Shown: positions 16,689 through 24,437 of the stretch, one piece after another
How the letters are laid out: every line of letters starts with the position of its first letter
How positions within the stretch are numbered: the first letter of the stretch is position 1
Source: JAEINY01 sp942490535
GTDB taxonomy: Bacteria > Bacteroidota > Bacteroidia > Bacteroidales > Marinilabiliaceae
Direction: 5' to 3'
NCBI GenBank assembly: GCA_942490535.1
Contig: CALNXQ010000003.1
Coordinates: forward strand, 744,001-808,000
Length of the DNA: 64,000 bases
Position numbers and translations under genes: made by a program
Notes under the pieces: generated by a model
The model's input: only the letters and a program-made list of their open reading frames with translations
The model's database searches: none
Told to the model about the DNA's origin: nothing

Positions 16689-17171
16689 TTAAACCGCGTT
16701 TTTATTAACCATAACATTGAACTGTTCAGGTGTTTTATAAAAAAAGTGTGAATGTCTTCGTTTCCGGTTATACCACACCTCCATGAACTCAAATATTTCT
16801 ACTTTTGCCTGAAAATGACTTTGATATTTCTAATGTTGGACTAATTCAGATTTAAGTTTTTTAAAGAAGTTCTCAGCAACGGCATTATCCAAGCAATTGC
16901 CTTTTCTACTCATGCTTTGAATGACCTTATTTTGCATTAAATCTTTACGAAATAATGTGGCAATTTCCACTTCTGACGCTGTCATTACCTGCTTGCCATT
17001 ACCTGCAAAACTATTATCGCCAAACTCGGAGTATTCGCGTCTCCACCTGTGTAATAGATTTGAGTTAATCCCTGGATCTTCCGCTACATCTTTAGAAGCC
17101 TTTCCAGATAAGCCGAGATCAACAACCACAATCTTAAACACTTTGTCGCAACTTTTACGCTGCTTGTTCAC
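16689..17171 (-). pseudogene. Internally deleted IS3-family transposase
   Basis: The frame starts with an OrfA helix-turn-helix protein (VDLGLSGKASKDVAEDPGIN, LLHRWRREY). After about 75 residues it jumps directly into the OrfB C-terminus (QSMSRKGNCLDNAVAENFFK), so the DDE catalytic domain between them has been deleted. A TAG then interrupts the frame at LVQH; reading on past it recovers the normal end (FEFMEVWYNRKRRHSH, KTPEQFNVM) to TAA at 16689. The element is dead. Typical intact IS3 elements make OrfAB by frameshifting; here the fusion came from deletion. Confidence 0.8.
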
Positions 17172-17565
17172 AATGCAATACTACTGCTTTAAAAGCTTAA
17201 CTCATTGTCCACGCAAAAGTAGCAGTTCCACCCTCTATTGAGAGCCTATGTTGGACAGGAGTGTTGTGTTATTGAGCTAACCAAAGAAGTCCTTGTAAAA
17301 AAATAGCATCACCCTAACTTAGGGTTTTAAACGGGTTAACAACGGACCTGAAGGGTATCTTAAGCTTGTTAAACACATATTAAAGTCATAGTTTTCTTAT
17401 AGTTTATTCATATTAAATTCAATTAATTCTGTATTTATATCGATATTAATTTGAATAATCTATACGTTAATCATGTGTTAAATACACTAAAACCCCGTAG
17501 TTGAATCACATCAACTTCACTTAAAACCAAAGTTAGAACTCGATTAAAAACAATGAAGAAATCAT
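17172..17565. other. Intergenic AT-rich DNA between IS3 remnant and IS66
   Basis: About 390 bp with no coding frame or RNA gene that could be recognised. The first 80 bp probably hold the right end of the IS3 element. The last eight bases before the IS66 element are its target duplication. Confidence 0.4.
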
Positions 17566-17573
17566 AATCAGCC
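17566..17573 (+). repeat. IS66 target-site duplication, left copy
   Basis: AATCAGCC, identical to the eight bases right after the element at 19646-19653. Eight-base duplications are the rule for IS66 insertions. Confidence 0.9.
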
Positions 17574-17659
17574 GTAACCGTCTCCACAACAACGTATAGT
17601 TTATTGAGATAAAACTTTGAAGTTTTGTATCCATATTATTTCACAATAAAGGATACATT

Positions 17660-18022
17660 ATGATTTTTAATTTCACTGACGATACACGGTTCTACTTTTT
17701 TCGAGAACCTGTTGATATGCGAAAAGGAATTCATTCCCTCTATCACCTGGTAAAAACTTCAGGCAAAATGGATGCGCTTAATGGAGATGGTTATGTATTC
17801 ATCGGCAGGACACGTAAATCTATCAAGGTATTACGATGGCAAAAGGAAGGATTTGTTCTTTATAATAAGAAGCTGGAACTAGGATGTTATGCCTTGCCAC
17901 AACAAGTAAGTGATGAGGCCTTTTTTGAGCTTGAGCGCGGCATACTTGATCAAATAGTTAATGCCATAAACCACAAAAGTAGCTCCAATGAACTGCGACT
18001 AAAAGCACAGTTAACGCTCTGA
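17660..18022 (+). CDS. tnpB: IS66 accessory protein TnpB
   Basis: 120 aa with the IS66 Orf2 signature: FFREPVDMRKGIHSLYHLV, YVFIGRTRKSIKVLRWQKEG, then LPQQVSDEAFFELERG. The protein is required for transposition of many IS66 elements, though its biochemical role is not known. It starts 86 bp inside the left end. It is separated from tnpC by 74 bp that contain an 18-bp hairpin. Confidence 0.9.
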   Translation: MIFNFTDDTRFYFFREPVDMRKGIHSLYHLVKTSGKMDALNGDGYVFIGRTRKSIKVLRWQKEGFVLYNKKLELGCYALPQQVSDEAFFELERGILDQIVNAINHKSSSNELRLKAQLTL

Positions 18023-18034
18023 TAATAAATAATA

Positions 18035-18091
18035 AAAGATGCAAAAACAGCAGGATTTTTCTTGGTGAAGTCATGCTGTTTTTGTATCTTT
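18035..18091 (+). promoter_or_regulatory. Long hairpin directly upstream of tnpC
   Basis: AAAGATGCAAAAACAGCA (18035-18052) and TGCTGTTTTTGTATCTTT (18074-18091) pair over 18 bp with a single G-T wobble and a 21-nt loop. The right arm ends 5 bp before the tnpC start codon, so the hairpin covers the ribosome-landing region. It could limit transposase translation or act as a partial terminator between tnpB and tnpC. Confidence 0.55.
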
Positions 18092-18096
18092 AAGCC

Positions 18097-19566
18097 ATGA
18101 CAGACAGGGAGTTAGTAGTCCTTTTGCAATCGCAAAATGCTAAATTAATTGGCACCATACAATCTTTATCTCAAACCATAGAGGAGCTGACAAATGAGTT
18201 AGCTGCATTAAAAGAAGCCATTCTGGAGAAAGATAAAGGTGCTGAAAAGCTGAAGCGCTTAACAACCATAAACCTTCCTAAAAAGACCGAAAAACGTCAA
18301 AATGCCACTTCTGTTTCAGAAAACAAGCCACAGGCTCTCATCCCCAAGGAAAGAGGTAATAATGGGGCGAAACGGAAAGTATATGATAACATCGAAGAGT
18401 TTGTAGATGAAGTATTACCCTCGGATGCCAGCTTTGATGAAAAGGCTGCGGTTTACCTCTTTCATCGCGATGTGATAAGGTATGAGTATATTCCACCGCG
18501 TCTGATTAAACATATCTATCGCTGTAAAAAATACAGAATGGGTGATGACTTTTTTGAAGGCAAAGCTCCTATAGCACCTTTCCAGAATTCTAATTTTGAC
18601 AGCTCATTACTGGCACATCTGATTCAACAAAGATATGTGTACGGCTTGCCTGTTGAACGCATCATGAAATATTTAAACGAGATGGGTATTGACATTCCTA
18701 AGGCAACTACCCATGGACTAATTGAAAAATCAGCAGAGTTGCTTGATAGGTTAATGCCAGTACTCAAGGATACTATTTTGGAGGATGCTTATATTCATTT
18801 TGACGAAACCTATCATACTATATTAGGAGGTGATAAGGGGAGTCGCAAAGGCTACTTCTGGAGTGCTTTTTCTCATCAAAACAACTTAATCCAGTTCATA
18901 TACGAGAATGGCTCACGAAGCAAGACGGTGTTTACAAACTATCTACCGAAGGATTATAAGGGTGCTGTGCAAACCGATGGATACAGTTCATATAAAGCTT
19001 TAGAAGGATGGGACTACCCAAAGGCAATACGTTTAGGCTGTGTTCAGCACTGCAAAAGAAAATTTATAGAGATTCAGGAGCAACCCCAAGCTCAAGAGAT
19101 TATTGACCTGTACAATCAATTTTATAGCATCCGTAAGAAGAAGCCAAAAGAAAAGTGGAAAGAAGCTTCGCTGAAAGTATACAGGGAGTTGGAAAGGAAA
19201 CTCAGAGATATAGAACGAGATCCCCAAGTATTGCCAAACCATATTTTATGCAAAGCAGCTGCATACGGCCTTAATGAATTAGAGTCCATTTATAATATCA
19301 TTAAATCTACCCAATACGACCTGGACAACAATATCATTGAACGGCCAATGCGTTATATCAGCATCAGTCGGCGAAACTCATTATTCTGCGGCTCCAATGC
19401 CGGGGCAATGAGAACTGCTACACTATATTCTCTGGCTATTTCATGCAGATTGAACAATGTCAATACATTTTCCTATTTCAAGGACGTGATACAGCGATTA
19501 GCTGAATGTCCCAGAATGACCAACGAACAACTACGTAATCTACTCCCTGACAAATGGACTCAATAA
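18097..19566 (+). CDS. tnpC: IS66-family transposase TnpC
   Basis: 489 aa. An N-terminal coiled coil (about 1-55, NAKLIGTIQSLSQTIEELTN) and a Lys-rich linker come first. The zinc-binding segment expected here is weak; only a single CKK is seen. The DDE domain follows: HFDETYHTILGGDKGSRKGY, VQTDGYSSY, LGCVQHCKRKF, and the C-terminal NNIIERPMRYISISRRNSLF with the catalytic Glu. SNAGAMRTATLYSLAISCR closes it. Full length, without frameshift. It catalyses strand transfer at the element ends. Confidence 0.92.
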   Translation: MTDRELVVLLQSQNAKLIGTIQSLSQTIEELTNELAALKEAILEKDKGAEKLKRLTTINLPKKTEKRQNATSVSENKPQALIPKERGNNGAKRKVYDNIEEFVDEVLPSDASFDEKAAVYLFHRDVIRYEYIPPRLIKHIYRCKKYRMGDDFFEGKAPIAPFQNSNFDSSLLAHLIQQRYVYGLPVERIMKYLNEMGIDIPKATTHGLIEKSAELLDRLMPVLKDTILEDAYIHFDETYHTILGGDKGSRKGYFWSAFSHQNNLIQFIYENGSRSKTVFTNYLPKDYKGAVQTDGYSSYKALEGWDYPKAIRLGCVQHCKRKFIEIQEQPQAQEIIDLYNQFYSIRKKKPKEKWKEASLKVYRELERKLRDIERDPQVLPNHILCKAAAYGLNELESIYNIIKSTQYDLDNNIIERPMRYISISRRNSLFCGSNAGAMRTATLYSLAISCRLNNVNTFSYFKDVIQRLAECPRMTNEQLRNLLPDKWTQ

Positions 19567-19577
19567 AAATATAAAAT

Positions 19578-19621
19578 CACCCCATCAAATTAAGCGATCA
19601 ATTTGATGGGGTGTTTTTTTG
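19578..19621 (+). terminator. Terminator inside the IS66 right end
   Basis: CACCCCATCAAATT and AATTTGATGGGGTG form a perfect 14-bp stem with an eight-base loop, followed by eight Ts. It lies 11 bp after the tnpC stop and ends the transposase transcript within the element. Confidence 0.9.
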
Positions 19622-19645
19622 TTAGGGCAATCCGGAGACCTTTAC

Positions 19646-19653
19646 AATCAGCC
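19646..19653 (+). repeat. IS66 target-site duplication, right copy
   Basis: AATCAGCC, the partner of 17566-17573. Confidence 0.9.
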
Positions 19654-19674
19654 TTGCTCAATAGATAAATAAAA

Positions 19675-19711
19675 AGGTGGATGCAAGTCATTATCGACAC
19701 CACATCCACCT
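19675..19711 (-). terminator. Terminator-like hairpin after the sulfatase stub
   Basis: AGGTGGATG and CATCCACCT pair (9 bp) with a 19-nt loop; on the minus strand the stem is followed by TTTTTATTT. It lies about 100 bp beyond the stop of the sulfatase remnant and was probably the 3' end of that gene. Confidence 0.6.
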
Positions 19712-19808
19712 GGATTTCTAAAAGCCATCAATTGTTGTTGAGCTTCAGATTCGTAAACGCGCAAAAACAAATAGTTTTCAGCCCCTGTTTTTCGGCTTTC
19801 TCCCTATT

Positions 19809-20063
19809 TTAAGGATTGAATTTAAACACCTCCGATTCGGTGTAACCTTTTTCAAAAATGACTTCTATCTTCTTCATCATTTCCGGATACTGAGCGGATA
19901 TACTGCTTGTTTCACCAGGATCTACTTCCAGGTTATACAGTTCCAAACGCGTTTTCTCCGGGCTTAAGACTTGATATCTCACGCCTTTCCACTTTCCCAT
20001 TCGAACAGCTTGCCGCCCGCCCAATTCATCGAATTCCCAATACAGATAAATATGCTCTTTTTG
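19809..20063 (-). pseudogene. C-terminal stub of a sulfatase
   Basis: About 84 codons remain, from an in-frame TAA at 20064 down to TAA at 19809: EHIYLYWEFDELGGRQAVRM, GKWKGVRY, LELYNLEVDPGETSSISAQY, EKGYTESEVFKFNP. This is the C-terminal subdomain of S1 arylsulfatases (ELYNLxxDPxE). The catalytic domain with the formylglycine Cys is gone. The stub lies at the downstream end of the glycoside hydrolase operon, so the PUL once had one more sulfatase; the IS66 lies 155 bp further and does not itself form the break. Confidence 0.8.
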
Positions 20064-20219
20064 TTACCCTTTTCCACTCAAAACAGGCCACAGAGATATC
20101 CCCAAAAACACCCACACTATTGGAAATACTATTGGGCATTCCCCTGCCCATTGTAACTGCGACTATTGTGATTCAATCCCTACAGACTGTAAATCAGCAT
20201 GCTGTTAAAAAAGTTCTAT

Positions 20220-20261
20220 GGAACGGTTCATTACAAGCATGTGGCTATAATGAACCGTTCC
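20220..20261 (-). terminator. Terminator at the end of the GH29-GH20 operon
   Basis: GGAACGGTTCATTA and TAATGAACCGTTCC pair perfectly over 14 bp with a 14-nt loop; on the minus strand a T-run follows seven bases after the stem. It lies 8 bp after the GH20 stop. Confidence 0.65.
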
Positions 20262-20268
20262 CTATTTC

Positions 20269-22584
20269 TTAATAGCTGAACACGCTTTTGAGGTTTTCGA
20301 TTTTCGTTCCATCCGGTCCTTTTACCGAAAGTTTCAGATCCTCTCCACCACTCCCTTCAAAAAAGATCACTTTAATGGGGTAAGTTCCGGTCAGCATGGC
20401 CCGGCTGGCGTTCTTATAAATCAGGCCATGAAAACCATCATTATCAATCACCAATTGATCATTTAAATAGAGTTGAGAGCCATCGTCTGACCCTAAAGTA
20501 AACTGGTACAAGCCGTCGTGTTCGATGGTCATGTTACCCTCGAACACCAGGCCAAAATGATCCTGAGGGGCGCCTGAAGGAATCGCTACCCCGGGCACCG
20601 TCATAGATTCACCGTTCGCTGCCTCAACGGCCTTACAGCTACTGAACTTACCTGAAACAACTTTACATTTCAGACCTGCTGACGCACCGCGCTCTGTTGT
20701 ACCCTCAATAAATGATAACCGTCGGGCAGGTACCTCCACCACATCACTCGCTCTTCCATTGGTGTCAATCGCCACTGCTTTAATGATCCCTTCGTTTAAA
20801 ACCGATATGGGTCCTTCATACAACAAAGAGTGCGCTGTCGGGATACTTCCATCTGTGGTATAATACACGGTTGCACCAATGGCATTGTCGGTCAGTTCCA
20901 GCGTGGCCTGATCAATGAATTCAACGCTTGCCACCGAGGGTGTGGGCATCAGTACTTTATTAAAGTAATTAACACCCAGCACATCAAAACGCTTAAAGTG
21001 ATGTTGTAAGCGGGCCGTAAAAGCACTGTAATCCCGTTTCGCATAATCCAGCCACCCCACTTCAGCAATGGCACAAGCTCTTGGATAAGTCATGTATTCC
21101 ACGTAACTGCTTTCGGACATGTACTCGGTCCAAACATTACCTTGTACCCCAATAATGTGTTTGGCTTCTTCGGGAGTTAATTCGGATGACATTGGATTAT
21201 AGGAGTATACTTTGCTCAATGGCAGGTAACCGCCAATGGCCAAAGGCTCCTTCTGCGGATTATTCTGGTAGTAATCCAGATAAAAGTGGGTATTGGGTGT
21301 CATGATCACGTCATGACCCTGTTTAGCAGCTTCTACACCGCCTTGAATACCCCTCCACGACATAACCGTGGCATTGGGGGCCAATCCCCCTTCTAAAATT
21401 TCGTCCCAGCCAATGATGTCTCGTCCATGCTGGTTCAAGAATTTCTCCATACGGCCGATGAAGTAGCTTTGCAATTCGTGGGCATCTTTGCACCCCGTCT
21501 TCTTCATGCGCTTCTTACATTTGGGACATTCGTTCCAGCGCTCCTTTGGGCATTCATCGCCGCCAATGTGAATGTATTTAGATGGAAAGATCTCCATGAC
21601 TTCCATCAACACATCCTCCAAAAACTGAAAAGACGCTTCGTTACCGGCACAAAACACTTCTTTAAAAACACCCCATTCGGTGGCTACTTCATAAGGACCA
21701 CCCGTACACCCCAATTGGGGATAAGCGGTTAAGGCCGCCTGAGCATGACCGGGTAATTCGATTTCCGGGATAACGGTAATGAAGCGATCACTGGCATATT
21801 TGACGATCTCACGCGCCTCGTCCTGCGTATAAAAGCCACCATAGCGCTGACCGTCGTATTGACGCTCCCCCACTCCCAGGTGTCCCACCAATGTTTCATT
21901 ACGAAAGGCAGCGATTTCAGCCAGTCGTGGATATTTTTTAATTTCCAGTCGCCAGCCCTGATCCTCTGTCAGGTGCCAATGAAAGACATTCATTTTATGA
22001 AGCACCAGGAGGTCAATAAATTTCTTGATAAAATCCACCGGATAATAGTGACGTCCCACATCCAGGTGCATACCTCGGTAGGAAAAGTGCGGTGCATCGG
22101 TAATATCAACGGCGGGAACGGTCCAGTCCACTTCATTAACCAACTCCTTCGCTTCCAACTCAGCCGGCATCAGCTGACGAATGGTTTGGAAACCATAAAA
22201 TAAACCTACCGGATGATTGGATTTCACCAGAATGCCCTTATTGGTCACTTCCAATCGGTAACTTCCTTCCACACCTTCCAGGCTGGTATCTTCAACAAAA
22301 CACACCGTATTTTTCACGATTTCGGTACCTTCGGTTGACTCAACTGTTAATTGAAGGCCGGTAGCCGGCTTTATGAAATCAGCAAAGGATTGTGCTACAA
22401 AACGGCTATTGTCGCTTCCGTTAAACATTATTATGGTTGCCTGATTTAACTCAAAATGCCCTTGCTGTGGCGTCAGTTGTTGCGGATAAGGCACCAGGTT
22501 ATACTGATTAGTTTGTTGCTTTTGGCAACTTAAGTTAAGCAACGTGAAGATCAACGCCGCCAGCCACATGATAGATTTTTTCAT
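20269..22584 (-). CDS. GH20 beta-N-acetylhexosaminidase with PA14 domain, lipoprotein
   Basis: 771 aa. Lipobox NLSC near residue 20. A GH20 N-terminal domain (about 30-155) is followed by the TIM-barrel catalytic domain (about 165-500) with HLDVGRHYYPVDFIK, FHWHLTEDQGWRLEIK and the catalytic pair Asp343-Glu344 in HIGGDECPKERW. A chitobiase-type C-terminal repeat (TVYYTTDGSIPT) and a PA14 domain (YQFTLGSDDGSQLYLNDQLV) that may bind sugar come last. It removes terminal beta-linked GlcNAc or GalNAc. Its start codon overlaps the stop of the GH110 gene by one base, which implies translational coupling. Last gene of the GH29-GH27-GH2-GH110-GH20 operon; probably on the outer membrane or facing the periplasm. 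Confidence 0.92.
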   Translation of the reverse strand: MKKSIMWLAALIFTLLNLSCQKQQTNQYNLVPYPQQLTPQQGHFELNQATIIMFNGSDNSRFVAQSFADFIKPATGLQLTVESTEGTEIVKNTVCFVEDTSLEGVEGSYRLEVTNKGILVKSNHPVGLFYGFQTIRQLMPAELEAKELVNEVDWTVPAVDITDAPHFSYRGMHLDVGRHYYPVDFIKKFIDLLVLHKMNVFHWHLTEDQGWRLEIKKYPRLAEIAAFRNETLVGHLGVGERQYDGQRYGGFYTQDEAREIVKYASDRFITVIPEIELPGHAQAALTAYPQLGCTGGPYEVATEWGVFKEVFCAGNEASFQFLEDVLMEVMEIFPSKYIHIGGDECPKERWNECPKCKKRMKKTGCKDAHELQSYFIGRMEKFLNQHGRDIIGWDEILEGGLAPNATVMSWRGIQGGVEAAKQGHDVIMTPNTHFYLDYYQNNPQKEPLAIGGYLPLSKVYSYNPMSSELTPEEAKHIIGVQGNVWTEYMSESSYVEYMTYPRACAIAEVGWLDYAKRDYSAFTARLQHHFKRFDVLGVNYFNKVLMPTPSVASVEFIDQATLELTDNAIGATVYYTTDGSIPTAHSLLYEGPISVLNEGIIKAVAIDTNGRASDVVEVPARRLSFIEGTTERGASAGLKCKVVSGKFSSCKAVEAANGESMTVPGVAIPSGAPQDHFGLVFEGNMTIEHDGLYQFTLGSDDGSQLYLNDQLVIDNDGFHGLIYKNASRAMLTGTYPIKVIFFEGSGGEDLKLSVKGPDGTKIENLKSVFSY

Positions 22585-24431
22585 TATTCTTTATTTAATT
22601 TAAAATATTCTTTTCGTGGAACAGATAACTCTTTCTTATCCATATTTAACAACTCTATTGCATGTCCCAGTACCTGACCTTCCACCACATTACCTTTAAT
22701 CACAACATTTTTGCAGGCATCCAGTGTAATTCCGGCCTTGCGCTTATGAAAAGGTTGTATTTTAGTGCTTCTGATAAGTGTATTATTCTCAAAACTTAAA
22801 CCATCCACTGATTTGGCATACAATAGGGGGTAATCAAAAGGATGAAAGGTATTGTTCTCAATGCGTATGTTCCGATGAAACGGATAACTCGGATCCGGCT
22901 CCGGTATCTCCGGAAGGATGCTGATGATGGCTTCACAGAATTGATACATAGACGACATGCAGGGATACTCAAAGGTGTTGTTTCGAATGGTCACATCAGT
23001 TACCGCACCCGACTCATACCAGTAATTGGCATCCCCGGCAATCAGGATGGCCGATCCGCTGGATTCAAACCGGTTATTCTCCACCAAAATTTTTCCCGGT
23101 GTGGATAAGAGTAAGCCGCGTGCCCTGCAACTGCCAAACACACTGTTACGAATTTCCACATCGGGTGTCCAGGTGAGGTTTTCCAGCGCGGCACCTGCTT
23201 GTATAGGCTGTGGTATGGGCTCTTTAAACTCAACAATAAACTCATTTTTTGTAATGAAATTAAAATCGGTCAGCTCACCTATTCCAATCGTGCGCATGCT
23301 TTTATTTTCAATGAAACCGATCTTTTCGCCTTTATTTCCCCAAACCATGCCTGCACTCATACCGTGCATAAAACGGCACTTTAACCGGGTAGGTGAAACG
23401 ATTTCAGTGATGCGTACACACGTGCCGTGGACATTAATGGGGTCATCCATCAGACCGGCCCATTCACAGTTTTCCACTTTAATCAGTCCTTTACAAGCCA
23501 TAAAGTGAAAGCCATCATCATGACCACTTAGAAAACGTCCCTTTTCCCGATTGGGCACTACTTTAACATCATTAAAAGAGATGTTTTCTGAATATTGAGA
23601 CAGCACGCCCAAGCCTGCCGTATGATAAATCCGGACCTGCTCTACCGACACATTTTGACTATTCACAATAAACATACCGGCATGGTCACGGGTACTGTGG
23701 CGAAGGACCAACCAATTACCCACTTTAGGATGACGTTTAAATCCCCCTTGTCTGAAGATTTTAACCAGACCAGCTGACACCTCCCGGGCCTTATAATCGT
23801 GCCAGCCATGGCCCAAAGCTTGCTCATCACCGGTATATGGCTCCACAAAACGGGTATCGGGTTGGAACTCCATGATCTCACCCAGAGGTGATTTCCAGCC
23901 TTCACCCACAAATACCAGCTTACTGTTTTCAATCACATAAGGTGACTCCTGCGTATTAAGGCGCATGGTAAATCCCTCCTCATCCGATGCAATTACTTCA
24001 CCCTGGGCCGTTAGAGGAATATCCCAGTCCACACTGAAATTCTTCAATGTTATATCCGAGGCGCCATCCACCGTAACAGGCTGCATTCGATCGTGAAAGA
24101 TAAACTCAGAATGGTTACCCTCAAGGGTGAACTTGTTAAAAGCCTCCACAAAAATTGCCAGACGTTTGGGGTTCACATCGTAGGTATTCGATTCAAAATA
24201 CTCGCGCTCTACACAGTGATGTGGCCAAAAATCATACCTACCGGCGGGAAAAACCACCACCACATTTTCTTTTCCTTTGGCCAACGCCATTACTTTATTT
24301 ACAAAAGGGGTGGCATTCTCCCTGGTATTGGGTAGCAGACCCAAGTCAGCTACTGAAAGAGTATCCTGTCCTTTCACATGAAAGGACAGGACTACCAACA
24401 CTATTATCGATATAAACTTCAAACGAATCAT
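22584..24431 (-). CDS. GH110-type alpha-1,3-galactosidase
   Basis: 615 aa with a signal peptide (to about VKGQ). The whole chain is a right-handed parallel beta-helix (repeats such as NISFNDVKVVP, IKVENCEWAGLMDDPINVHG, VTIRNNTFEYP), and length and layout match GH110 enzymes (about 600 aa). The acidic stations HDDGFHFM and LMDDPINVHG are where the inverting catalytic Asp residues of this family lie. Members remove terminal alpha-1,3-galactose, including from blood group B or linear alpha-Gal structures, and marine relatives act on alpha-1,3-galactobiose units. It is followed by GH20 with a one-base stop/start overlap. The family call is by layout; the specificity is inferred. Confidence 0.75.
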   Translation of the reverse strand: MIRLKFISIIVLVVLSFHVKGQDTLSVADLGLLPNTRENATPFVNKVMALAKGKENVVVVFPAGRYDFWPHHCVEREYFESNTYDVNPKRLAIFVEAFNKFTLEGNHSEFIFHDRMQPVTVDGASDITLKNFSVDWDIPLTAQGEVIASDEEGFTMRLNTQESPYVIENSKLVFVGEGWKSPLGEIMEFQPDTRFVEPYTGDEQALGHGWHDYKAREVSAGLVKIFRQGGFKRHPKVGNWLVLRHSTRDHAGMFIVNSQNVSVEQVRIYHTAGLGVLSQYSENISFNDVKVVPNREKGRFLSGHDDGFHFMACKGLIKVENCEWAGLMDDPINVHGTCVRITEIVSPTRLKCRFMHGMSAGMVWGNKGEKIGFIENKSMRTIGIGELTDFNFITKNEFIVEFKEPIPQPIQAGAALENLTWTPDVEIRNSVFGSCRARGLLLSTPGKILVENNRFESSGSAILIAGDANYWYESGAVTDVTIRNNTFEYPCMSSMYQFCEAIISILPEIPEPDPSYPFHRNIRIENNTFHPFDYPLLYAKSVDGLSFENNTLIRSTKIQPFHKRKAGITLDACKNVVIKGNVVEGQVLGHAIELLNMDKKELSVPRKEYFKLNKE

Positions 24432-24437
24432 AACTGT

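Larger units (their letters stand above)
17574..19645 (+). mobile_element. IS66-family insertion sequence, complete ends, no tnpA
   Basis: 2072 bp. Left end GTAACCGTCTCCACAAC and right end (reverse strand) GTAAAGGTCTCCGGATTG are imperfect inverted repeats that start with the IS66-typical GTAA. The element is flanked by the 8-bp direct repeat AATCAGCC. It carries tnpB and tnpC but no tnpA-like ORF between the left end and tnpB (86 bp). Both ORFs are intact and the target duplication is perfect, so the insertion is probably recent. It lies between the IS3 remnant and the sulfatase stub. Confidence 0.9.
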
